In this document: in pieces, positions 49,116 to 56,647 of the stretch
Layout of the letters: each line of letters begins with the position of its first letter
Numbering within the stretch: position 1 is the first letter of the stretch
Assembly (NCBI GenBank): GCA_016284295.1
Contig: JAEEOP010000009.1
Location: 1-57,718 of the forward strand
Direction: 5' to 3'
Source of the DNA: Methanomassiliicoccaceae archaeon
GTDB lineage: Archaea; Thermoplasmatota; Thermoplasmata; Methanomassiliicoccales; Methanomethylophilaceae
DNA: 57,718 nt
Translations under genes and position numbers: made by a program
Notes under the pieces: model-generated
Told to the model about the DNA's origin: nothing
Databases searched by the model: none
The model's input: the letters and a program-made list of their open reading frames with translations, nothing else

Positions 49116-51184
49116 AGCCCTTCCTCCCATGTGCCCTTCCCTATGAGCATGCAGTCCCTCATGGTCTGCAGCCAGAACCTCACGCCGTACAGCCCGGGGT
49201 ACCTGGAGTCCAATACGGTCCAGCACAGCCCGGTCCTGCCGACGCGGTACGCGTCGTTGGTGACGACGACGTCTATCTTGTTCCTCGATGAGAACTCCCT
49301 CAGGTCGCACACCTTCGCCCCGGTGGCCGTCTCCACACCGGGAATGGGTGCGGGGGGTTCGGTGTTGTCGTCGATCGTGCTGTCGAGATACATGACCTTC
49401 AGTATGTCCATGCCCAGCGCTTTCATCGTCTCGATCTGCCATGTGAGGTCCCTGTGCCTGATGCAGAATACGACGACGCTCTTCCCCGAGAGGATCGGTT
49501 TGAATTCCTCGATGATGGCATCGAACCCGGACCTAAGCGTTTGGACGATCCTCTGCAGCTCGGTGCGCGGGGTCCCGATGTAATTGGCCAGCCTCTCCGC
49601 CCATTCGATGCACTTGCACAGTCCCGACGGCTGCTCTAGGAGCAGCGCGCGGCGTCTGCCTGTGACCTCCGATATCCTCTCGCAGATGCGGTCGTCCAGC
49701 ATGGTGTCGGCTATCTGGATGTCGTACTCGGAACCGCAGAACCCTTCGATGTCCTCCAGCGAGCAGAAGTCCAGGAACCTGGTGCGGACCTTCAGTCCGA
49801 ACATGGAGAACATATCGTCCATGACCTGCCGGGGGATGTCCCTGGCGGAGCCGAAGAACCCTCTCGCTATGAGATTCACCGTCCCCTTCTCCATCTCCCT
49901 GGGGCGCATCCTGCATATCAGGGAATCCATCAGACCGTATATCCCGCCGAACTTGCTGGACAGGAACCTGGAGTCGGCCAGGACCGGGATGACGTCCACG
50001 GAATACATGGAGGACGCCTTCCTGGCCAGCTGCATGATGTCCGTTCCGATTATCTCGGATGAGCAGCTGGGGATGAGGATCACATGCTCGTGGCCGTCGC
50101 ATTTGGCCTTCTATACGGTGTCGTATACAGCTTTGTCAGGATCGGTGGAGATCTTCGATGCGTCAAGGCAGGTGCTGTAGAACGTGGCGCACGATATGTC
50201 CTGGTCCCTGACGGTAGAGTTGTTGATCAGTCTGCGCTTGAACGCGTATTCCATGAGGTACGCGCAGTTCCTGGCACCGTGGAGGATGACCGCGGCATCC
50301 GAGATCCTCAGCGCGGCATCGACAGCACCGTGCGAGGTGCATGCGGGCATGGCGACCGGCCCCCTGTATGTGAGGCCGCGCTCCTCGTCCACGTCATCGA
50401 ACATGCATCTCTTCTCGATGTACCTGCGCAATGCGCCGTTGGTCGGTGTCCTGCCGGCGGCCATGTCGTTCAGGTCCTCGTCGGTCAGGCTATGCGGGTC
50501 GTACAGTTCAGGGGAACCCTGGATCAGGTCGCATATCCTCCCGATGCATTGGCTTTCCGGGGAATACGGGTACAGGGCGGCCAGTGGTTTGCCTGCGGCC
50601 TCCGCCTTCCTGAACATGTCCGACCTGGGGATCTCGCAGATTATCGGTATCCCTACGGAACTGGAGAAGCGTTGGACCATCTCGGTATCGTCGTCGGTCC
50701 TGTGGTTCAGGACGATCCCCATCACGCTCCCGGACGGGTTGATCTTCTCGAGTCCGCGGAGGATGTTGTTCATCGCGTACACGGACATGAACTCACCCGA
50801 TGTTATCAGCAGTACGGCATCCGCGTTCTCCTTCCTGGCCGGGACGGAGAATCCTCCGCAGACGACATCTCCGAGGACATCGGAGATCCTGTAGTCCCTG
50901 TTGATTTCAGATATCCTGTTGAACAGCAGTTCCAATCCCTTGCCTGCGCACCCGGTGCCGGGCTTCACAGCCTGGCATTCGGCGCACAGTATTCCGTCGG
51001 TGCCGTCGAAGACCGTCTCCGTAGTGACCTGGGTGCCTTCCAGCAGCAGCCTGCAGGAGTCTTTCTTGGGATCGCATCCCACATGCAGCACGGAGCATCC
51101 CCTGGCCGAAAGGGCGTACGATATGTTCGCCGATATCGTGGATTTGCCTATGCCGCCCTTGCCGTAGATCGCCAGTCTGAACAT
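49112..51184 (-). CDS. NifH-NifD-like single-chain nitrogenase-like fusion with in-frame TAG
   Basis: 691 codons from ATG 51184 (GGAGGATC before it) to TGA 49112, with TAG at codon 358. Residues 1-265 are NifH-like: P-loop GKGGIGKST (8-16), HVGCDPKKDS (34-43), and the 4Fe-4S cysteines GCAGKG (Cys79) and VVCGGF (Cys109), which bridge a NifH dimer. From about 270 a component-1 domain begins: PACTSHGAV (Cys282), HGARNCAYL (Cys307), then UAG 358, then HVILIPSCSSEIIGTDI (Cys374), the third cluster-ligand motif. The continuation runs to WEEGL. I am not aware of a described single-chain NifH-NifD. Substrate unknown. Confidence 0.82.
50111..50113 (-). other. In-frame UAG codon in NifH-NifD fusion gene
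   Basis: TAG between PDKAVYDTV and KAKCDGHEHVILIPSCSSEI; the helix before the PSCSSEIIG ligand loop is split by it, so the domain cannot fold if translation stops here. Confidence 0.8.
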
Positions 51185-51198
51185 GAGATCCTCCGTCC

Positions 51199-51214
51199 CG
51201 GTCCTGCAGGACCG
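51199..51214. promoter_or_regulatory. 16-bp palindrome in the fusion gene leader
   Basis: CGGTCCTGCAGGACCG, perfect, 14 bases before ATG 51184. Further upstream lie TGATAA (51240-51245) and TTATCA (51259-51264), flanking the TATA-like ACTATATCTTA (minus strand, about 51244-51254). Either an operator or a leader hairpin. Confidence 0.5.
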
Positions 51215-51303
51215 CCGTAACGTATCCCGTAACCTGTACTGATAAGATATAGTTGGCGTTATCATCCAAAATTTAAAATCGGGTATGGCGGATTGGTCCA
51301 CCC

Positions 51304-51396
51304 ATGGGACAGGCAGACACTACCTTCCATGATGACGAACTCGGCGGATCCATCAGGGATTTCTGGGATCCCGTGTCAGCCTGCTGGCGACGGTGA
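51304..51396 (+). CDS. Possible 30-residue leader peptide
   Basis: ATG 51304 to TGA 51396: MGQADTTFHDDELGGSIRDFW and nine more residues. TATA-like AAATTTAAAATC lies about 25-35 bases upstream. The stop overlaps the next ATG start. It could be the first, frame-shifted part of the membrane protein that follows, because the two readings join at a plausible junction. Confidence 0.35.
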   Translation: MGQADTTFHDDELGGSIRDFWDPVSACWRR

Positions 51397-51593
51397 TGAT
51401 GTTCGTCAGGGAGATAATAATCCTGGTGCTGTTCTACATCTCCACTTTCTTCAGCATGACCGCGATATACTGGTCCCTGGACATTGCGGAGCTGGCAGGT
51501 GTGATACTGATGCTGGTCTGCGTGTACTACGCGGTAAGGAAGACGCTTCCGCCAGAGGGCATAAACAAGAGCAGGTTCCCGAAGACGGAGTGA
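51396..51593 (+). CDS. Small membrane protein, 65 residues
   Basis: ATG 51396 (GTG 51393 and ATG 51399 are alternatives). Two hydrophobic segments, about 5-24 (EIIILVLFYISTFFSMTAIYW) and 31-48 (LAGVILMLVCVYYAV), then a basic tail RKTLPPEGINKSRFPKTE. Family not recognised. Divergently placed next to the nitrogenase-like operon; it may share the control region at 51185-51303. Its start overlaps the stop of the short upstream frame. Confidence 0.5.
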   Translation: MMFVREIIILVLFYISTFFSMTAIYWSLDIAELAGVILMLVCVYYAVRKTLPPEGINKSRFPKTE

Positions 51594-51798
51594 GGGTCGT
51601 TGCCTGGGCGCTCCGCGCACGGCCCTATCACGTTCGGGAAGAACGTCCAGTCCTCAGGGATCAGGGTCGTTCCGGGATGCGAAGCATTCAATCCCATTCG
51701 GTCCGATCGCGATCTTCAGGGAATGGTCAGCGCCTTCTCTTCTGCCATCTATAATATTCCCGGAACAACCGCATCTTCATCCGATGGCCATAGAAACC
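51594..51798. other. Non-coding stretch before tRNA-Met
   Basis: About 200 bases with no supported gene. An open frame on the plus strand (51600-51869) runs into the tRNA and has no recognisable content. Confidence 0.5.
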
Positions 51799-51809
51799 CT
51801 TATAATAAA
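51799..51809 (+). promoter_or_regulatory. TATA box for tRNA-Met
   Basis: CTTATAATAAA, 22-32 bases before the tRNA 5' end. Confidence 0.7.
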
Positions 51810-51830
51810 CTACCCAATCTCCCGACTAAG

Positions 51831-51940
51831 GCCGGGGTGGCTCAGCCTGGTGGAGCGTCGGACTCATAGGGTTCTGGTCAATTAGGGCCTCTTCCAGGGA
51901 AATCCGAAGGTCAAGGGTTCGAACCCCTTTCCCGGCACCA
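51831..51940 (+). tRNA. Elongator tRNA-Met (CAT) with intron, CCA encoded
   Basis: Acceptor GCCGGGG pairs with TCCCGGC; anticodon stem TCGGA/TCCGA; anticodon CAT at 51865-51867. An intron of about 33 bases (about 51869-51901) follows position 37, the standard archaeal site, with bulge-helix-bulge-compatible ends. T-arm GGGTTCGAACCCC. Discriminator A at 51937 and CCA at 51938-51940 are genomic. The next gene's stop codon starts at the following base. Confidence 0.93.
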
Positions 51941-53128
51941 TCATCTCTTCTCGTGATCCTCGTTCAGTATCGCGTTGCATGTGTCGACGAGGAAGTTTAT
52001 CGCCGTCCTGTCGACGAGCGAGTACTGTATCTCCTTGCCGTCGCGTTCCGAGGACACTATGTTGCATTCCTTCAGGACCTTCAGGTTGTGCGATGCCAGC
52101 GAAACGGATTGGCCCGTGACGCCTGCGAGCTGGTTCACGCTCATCTTCCCGCCCATGAGGGCGGATACCAGCGACAGCCTGTTGGGGTCGGCCAGCGCTT
52201 TCAGCACTTTGTTGTACCCCATGTCCAGGTCACGGATCCTTTCAGTGACCGCTCTGAGGTCCTCGTCGGTGTATGCCGCGGACCCCATGACCTCGCTGTA
52301 GAGGCTCGACGTCCCTCTGGGCATGCGGGCTATGATCGCGAACGACAGGGGTATCTTCATCACGCCGTCGCGGGTCAGGACGGAGAACGGCTCCTTGTCC
52401 AGGGACAGTATGCGGAACTCCGAGAATCCGAGGCCCAGGAGGACGCCCATGTCCCATGCGGGACGCCTCTCCCTGCTGGCAGGGAAGTTGGGGGTCAGGC
52501 GGCGGATGATGTTCAGGTCCACGTTGTCGATGTTGGTGTTGGCATGGAGGTTGTTGTCTTTGCCGTTCTTCATGTCTAGGTAGTTGCGGCGCCTGCGGAA
52601 GTCCTCGTCGAACTCGTCCAGATACCAGTTCCCGTCGATCACGATCAGGAACCCTCCGGGCTTGAGGAGGTCCATCCATGACGAATACGCTCCGATGGGA
52701 TCGGTCAGGTTCCATATCACGCTCTTGGCGATGACGATGTCGTACTCATGCTTCAGAAGTGGCGGATTGCATACGTCCCCGAGGACGAAGTTGATGTCCA
52801 CATGTGCGTACAATGCGTTCTGCCTTGCGTATTCGAGCATCTTCTCCGATGCATCCACAGCGGTGACGTCATGCCCGAGGCGTGCTACGGTTATCGCGGC
52901 GAGGCCCGCTCCCGTGCCCATGTCGGCCACCTTCAGCCGGCGGTTGAACCCGAGCTGATTGCGCATGATGTTCCTGAGGACATTTGAATCCAAATCCAAT
53001 TCTTTCCTCGTGGAGATGCTGTAGCCCTTCGCACGGGCGTTCCAATAGTCCGTGGATTGCTGTTGGATGGAAGAACTGTCCGCTCCGTGCGCGCCTTTTG
53101 GTACCGTTTGATCCTCGGATGCCATCAT
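51941..53128 (-). CDS. SAM methyltransferase fused to ArsR-type winged helix
   Basis: 395 residues. N-terminal class I methyltransferase (about 30-285): VADMGTGAGLAAITVARLGHDVTAVDASEKML (motif I), YDIVIAKSVIWNLTDP, LKPGGFLIVIDGNWYLDEFDEDF. A C-terminal ArsR-like HTH (about 305-390): LKALADPNRLSLVSALMGGKMSVNQLAGVTGQSVSLASHNLKVLKECNIVSSERDGKEIQYSLVD. The methyltransferase half closely resembles the free-standing enzyme at 54780. I infer regulation linked to binding of its small-molecule substrate. TATA-like CTATAAGAA (53148-53156, minus strand) precedes it. Confidence 0.85.
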   Translation of the reverse strand: MMASEDQTVPKGAHGADSSSIQQQSTDYWNARAKGYSISTRKELDLDSNVLRNIMRNQLGFNRRLKVADMGTGAGLAAITVARLGHDVTAVDASEKMLEYARQNALYAHVDINFVLGDVCNPPLLKHEYDIVIAKSVIWNLTDPIGAYSSWMDLLKPGGFLIVIDGNWYLDEFDEDFRRRRNYLDMKNGKDNNLHANTNIDNVDLNIIRRLTPNFPASRERRPAWDMGVLLGLGFSEFRILSLDKEPFSVLTRDGVMKIPLSFAIIARMPRGTSSLYSEVMGSAAYTDEDLRAVTERIRDLDMGYNKVLKALADPNRLSLVSALMGGKMSVNQLAGVTGQSVSLASHNLKVLKECNIVSSERDGKEIQYSLVDRTAINFLVDTCNAILNEDHEKR

Positions 53129-53249
53129 CGGATGTATAATCCAGCTTTCTTATAGCGTTTTCCGACAGTGTCATGATTATCCATCCAACATCCACTTATT
53201 CAAACGGAAATTCAAGTGATTTATTAACAAATCATGAAGTTTTTATATG

Positions 53250-53280
53250 ATGTTTCCAAAAAACCCCCCAATTGGAACAT
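53250..53280. promoter_or_regulatory. Inverted repeat in the leader of the binding-protein gene
   Basis: ATGTTTCCAA (53250-53259) and TTGGAACAT (53272-53280) form an imperfect inverted repeat, just after the TATA-like TTTTTATATGAT (about 53239-53250) and before ATG 53302. Possible operator for the adjacent ArsR-type fusion. Confidence 0.45.
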
Positions 53281-53301
53281 ATATCCAATAAAGTGATTGA
53301 C

Positions 53302-54723
53302 ATGGAAAAGAAGACTTTGGCAATAGTCATCGTTATCGCCGTCGTGATCGTCGTGATCGCAGCGGCATTCGTCGTCATGTCCGGTAACAACGGGGGGAAC
53401 ACACCCTCGAGGTCCGAGGCAACCGACGTCCGTCTCACCGTGTTCGGTAACGCGAACGGTGACGACTACCTCAACAACGATGATGTCCAGTATATTCAGA
53501 ATATTATTGATGGTAAGCAGTCCCTCGTCGACTCCCCCAAGGTGCAGGTCCTGACCGCATACGGCACGACCAAGTACACCGCAAGGTACTGGGCCGACGC
53601 CAACTGCGACGGAGCGGTCGACAGCAAGGACCTCTCCATCGTGAAGAACATCGTCAACAAGGTCAAGGGCACCGAGGTCAAGTTCTTCGATGTCGACAAG
53701 ATGGTCGGCACCTGCGAGTTCCCCCTGACCACCTACGCCGTCGGATACAAGAGCAACTACGAGGCGGAGCTGATCCTCAAGAACGTCGCCAACTGCACGT
53801 ACGTCGACAACCAGGTCGGAAATGGCGGATCCTACGCCCCTTGGTTCCAGATGTTCCTGGATCAGAACCCCAAGTGCTTCGGAAGCAGGTTCACCCCCGA
53901 CTACGAGACCTTCAAGGGAGACGCGCCCTCCTACATCCTCTCCGGAACCCGCGCATGGTTCGATCAGAACATGGAGGAGACCGTCGCACCCCTCGGAATC
54001 GACGTCGTCAGGCTCCCCTTCTGGGAGGACACCACGACCGTCTCCGGAATCCTCACACTCGGATGCCTGTGCAACCTTGATGCGGCTGCACAGGAGTACG
54101 CGAAGAGAGCTGACGCAGTGCTCGACTACATCCAGGACTACGTCAGCGGAATCAAGAAGGAGGACCGCCCCCTGATCTTCGCCGGATACAACGGAACCAG
54201 TATCTCGACTTGGCACAACGGTATCCAGGAGCTCATCGAGGCCTCCGGCGGAAGGACCCCCTACGACGTGGGATTCACCAACGGAAGCATCGACGGAGAG
54301 GGAGTCAAGGTCATGGATCCTGACTGGATCGTCTTCGACATGTACTACGGATTCCTCGAGACCGACGACCAGCCCGCGGAGTACAACTACATCTACGACC
54401 AGGGCAACACCAACAACAGGTACTTCAACGCCATCGCCGGAAGCAGGGCCTACTACAACGACCAGGTCCTGATCCTCGGTCAGGGTGTCTACATGGGTCC
54501 CGCATCCTACATCGGAATCGCATGGGTGTTCAACCACATCTACCCCAACGCGAAGCAGTTCGATGTCAAGTCCATGCTCAGCGACTACATCAGCACCTAC
54601 CACCCCGACAAGGCCAGCACCGACTACATGTCTCAGGACTGCTTCGATGTGGATACCTACGACGACTGGATGTCTAAGAACGTCGCAGGCTACACCAAGG
54701 TGAAGAAGACCTACAAGGCCTGA
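53302..54723 (+). CDS. Dockerin-bearing ABC binding protein (FecB/BtuF type)
   Basis: 473 residues. An N-terminal anchor or signal (KKTLAIVIVIAVVIVVIAAAFVV) precedes a type I dockerin-like pair of EF-hand repeats: GNANGDDYLNNDDVQYIQNIIDG and DANCDGAVDSKDLSIVKNIVN (about 50-115), each with the DxNxDG-type calcium loop or close variant. The TroA-like solute-binding domain (about 130-473) follows (DVDKMVGTCEFPLTTYAVG, then WEDTTTVSGILTLGCLCN, YDDWMSKNVAGYTKV). Next to FecCD/FecE it should capture a metal chelate or corrinoid. The dockerin suggests docking to a surface cohesin. Confidence 0.88.
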   Translation: MEKKTLAIVIVIAVVIVVIAAAFVVMSGNNGGNTPSRSEATDVRLTVFGNANGDDYLNNDDVQYIQNIIDGKQSLVDSPKVQVLTAYGTTKYTARYWADANCDGAVDSKDLSIVKNIVNKVKGTEVKFFDVDKMVGTCEFPLTTYAVGYKSNYEAELILKNVANCTYVDNQVGNGGSYAPWFQMFLDQNPKCFGSRFTPDYETFKGDAPSYILSGTRAWFDQNMEETVAPLGIDVVRLPFWEDTTTVSGILTLGCLCNLDAAAQEYAKRADAVLDYIQDYVSGIKKEDRPLIFAGYNGTSISTWHNGIQELIEASGGRTPYDVGFTNGSIDGEGVKVMDPDWIVFDMYYGFLETDDQPAEYNYIYDQGNTNNRYFNAIAGSRAYYNDQVLILGQGVYMGPASYIGIAWVFNHIYPNAKQFDVKSMLSDYISTYHPDKASTDYMSQDCFDVDTYDDWMSKNVAGYTKVKKTYKA

Positions 54724-54733
54724 AATTGCTTTA

Positions 54734-54756
54734 CGAAGGGGGATCCACCCCCTTCG
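54734..54756 (+). terminator. Intergenic hairpin after the binding-protein gene
   Basis: CGAAGGGGG-ATCCA-CCCCCTTCG, 9-bp stem. It lies between the binding-protein and methyltransferase genes; probably partial termination or mRNA stabilisation that keeps the binding protein in excess over permease. Confidence 0.65.
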
Positions 54757-54779
54757 ACCCTTTACGGAGTGTTGTTCTT

Positions 54780-55544
54780 ATGCAGTTGACAGAGGATGTC
54801 AAGGATTACTGGAACCTCAGGAGCGAGGGATTCTCCTCTTCCATAAGGGAGGAGGCGGAGTTCAAAGGCGCCGCGCTGGCGGACAAGCTCATAAGTGACG
54901 CTGGACTGAGGCCGGGGTGCAAGGTCCTGGACATAGGATGCGGGCCGGGTCTGTTCACGATGGTCCTTTCGGGACGCGGGATGGATGTCACCGGCATAGA
55001 CTATTCCGACGAGATGCTCAACAGGGCCAGGGCCAATGCGCGCGAGCGCGGCATAGACGCGGAGTTCGTGAAGATGGACGCCTGTGACCTCGATTTCGAG
55101 GATCGCTCCTTCGACGCCATCGTGAGCCGCAACGTCCTCTGGAACCTGGAGAGGCCTGCCGACGCCTACAGCGAGATGCTGAGGGTGCTCAGACCGGGGG
55201 GAAGACTGGCCGTGTACGACGGCAACTTCTATCTTCACCTGTTCGACGAGGATTTCAGCCGGGCAAGGGAGAGTCGCAGGGAGGCATGGAATGGCAAGGA
55301 CGTCAAGGGAAGCCATGACAAGTATCGCGGAGACGTCGATTTCAACATCATAGAGGAGCTGGCTAAGGACCTGCCGCTGAGCAGGGAGCTGAGGCCGGCG
55401 TGGGACGTGAAGGTCCTGCAGCAGCTGCCTTGCTCAGACATAGCGCTGCGCCTCCATCGCGGCAGAGGAGGATCCGAGGAGGATGGCCGCCTGGTGGTCG
55501 GCTTCGAGATAATCGTCACCAAGGAGAATGATCATGTTCAGTAA
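54780..55544 (+). CDS. SAM-dependent methyltransferase (paralogue of the fusion)
   Basis: 254 residues. Motif I VLDIGCGPGLFTMVLSGRGMDVTGIDYSDEML (about 45-76), IVSRNVLWNLERPADAYSEMLRVLRPGGRLAVYDGNFYLHLFDEDFSRARE, and a C-terminal NIIEELAKDLPLSRELRPAWDVKVLQQL that mirrors NIIRRLTPNFPASRERRPAWDMGVLLGL of the gene at 51941. Inside the transporter operon (overlaps the permease by 11 bases), so it should act on the imported ligand or on an associated cofactor. TAA stop. Confidence 0.87.
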   Translation: MQLTEDVKDYWNLRSEGFSSSIREEAEFKGAALADKLISDAGLRPGCKVLDIGCGPGLFTMVLSGRGMDVTGIDYSDEMLNRARANARERGIDAEFVKMDACDLDFEDRSFDAIVSRNVLWNLERPADAYSEMLRVLRPGGRLAVYDGNFYLHLFDEDFSRARESRREAWNGKDVKGSHDKYRGDVDFNIIEELAKDLPLSRELRPAWDVKVLQQLPCSDIALRLHRGRGGSEEDGRLVVGFEIIVTKENDHVQ

Positions 55545-56643
55545 GTTGCGCAGGGGAGAACCCACTCTTCAATCCTCAGGTCCCGCCAGTGCCGGGGACA
55601 CCATGGCAAGGGATTATCGCAAGTACGTCTACAGGAAGATCCTGTTCATCATAGGCTGTGTCGTGGCGGCGATCATAGTGTTCGCCTACGCGACCACGTA
55701 CGGCTCGTCCAACATCAGCATGTGGGACGTCTACAGTACGATCTGGAACCACTTCTTCAACCCCGAGCTCGTCGACCCTTACGACGAATGGGCCATATTC
55801 ACGATCCGTCTGCCCCGTATCTGCGCGGGACTCATCGCAGGTATGTCCCTCGGTGTGGCGGGAGCCGCCATGCAGAGCATGATGAAGAACCCGCTCGCGG
55901 ATCCTTACACCACGGGTATCTCCTCCGGAGCATCCTTCGGTGCGACGCTCGCAATCGGTCTCGGGATATCCGTCGGCGGAGCCGGGGATGCCGGACTCGT
56001 CCTGACCGCATTCGTGTTCTCGCTGATCCCGGCGGCTGTCATCATATTGGTCTCATCATTGAAGCACACCAGCGCCGCAACGATGATCCTCGCGGGTATC
56101 GCTGTGATGTATCTATTCAACGCCGCCACCACGATCATAAAGCTCGGACTGTCCGATTCCAGCCTGTCCGCAGTGTTCAACTGGACCGTTGGAGACCTGT
56201 CGGGGACCACATGGTCCGACTGTCAGGTCATGCTGGTGTTCACAATAATCGGTACTGTCATACTGTGGGCGCTGTCCAAGAAGCTCAACATCCTCATCAC
56301 CGGGGACAAGAACGCCAAGGCGCTCGGTCTCGATGCGCACAAGCTCCGTATCGTGCTGCTGATCCTCATCTCGCTGATGGCCGCGTCCATCGTGTGCTTC
56401 ACGGGAATCATCGGATTCGTCGGACTCGTCGCTCCGCACATAGTGAGGATATTCCTCGGTTCTGACAACCGCTATCTGATCCCGGCATCGGCGATGTTCG
56501 GTGCGGTGTTGCTGATGGTGGCCGACCTGATCTCAAGATGGGTCATAGCCCCCACGTTCCTTCCGGTCGGAGTGATCACCGCGTTCATCGGATGTCCGAT
56601 GTTCATGTACCTGCTGATCAAATCCAAGAACTCGGTGTGGTGA
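55534..56643 (+). CDS. FecCD-type ABC transporter permease
   Basis: 369 residues. About nine to ten membrane spans with the FecCD/BtuC pattern: TIRLPRICAGLIAGMSLGVAGAAMQSMMKNPLADPYTTGISSGASFGA, LGLDAHKLRIVLLILISLMAASIVCFTGIIGFVGLVAPHIVRIFLGSDNRYLIP. The EAA-like coupling helix is GLVAPHIVR. ATG 55534 follows GGAG by seven bases; ATG 55528 is possible. Imports metal-chelate, siderophore or cobalamin-type ligands. Confidence 0.93.
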   Translation: MFSKLRRGEPTLQSSGPASAGDTMARDYRKYVYRKILFIIGCVVAAIIVFAYATTYGSSNISMWDVYSTIWNHFFNPELVDPYDEWAIFTIRLPRICAGLIAGMSLGVAGAAMQSMMKNPLADPYTTGISSGASFGATLAIGLGISVGGAGDAGLVLTAFVFSLIPAAVIILVSSLKHTSAATMILAGIAVMYLFNAATTIIKLGLSDSSLSAVFNWTVGDLSGTTWSDCQVMLVFTIIGTVILWALSKKLNILITGDKNAKALGLDAHKLRIVLLILISLMAASIVCFTGIIGFVGLVAPHIVRIFLGSDNRYLIPASAMFGAVLLMVADLISRWVIAPTFLPVGVITAFIGCPMFMYLLIKSKNSVW

Positions 56644-56647
56644 TGGA

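Noticed and set aside
47832-49442. Treating the two nitrogenase-like genes as four separate genes or pseudogenes because of TAG
   Set aside because: The downstream halves lack their own credible starts, remain in frame, and hold motifs that complete the upstream domains; no other frame damage is present.
51873-51900. Insertion in tRNA-Met as a sign of a pseudogene
   Set aside because: Position after base 37 and exact restoration of the anticodon stem on removal fit a normal archaeal intron.
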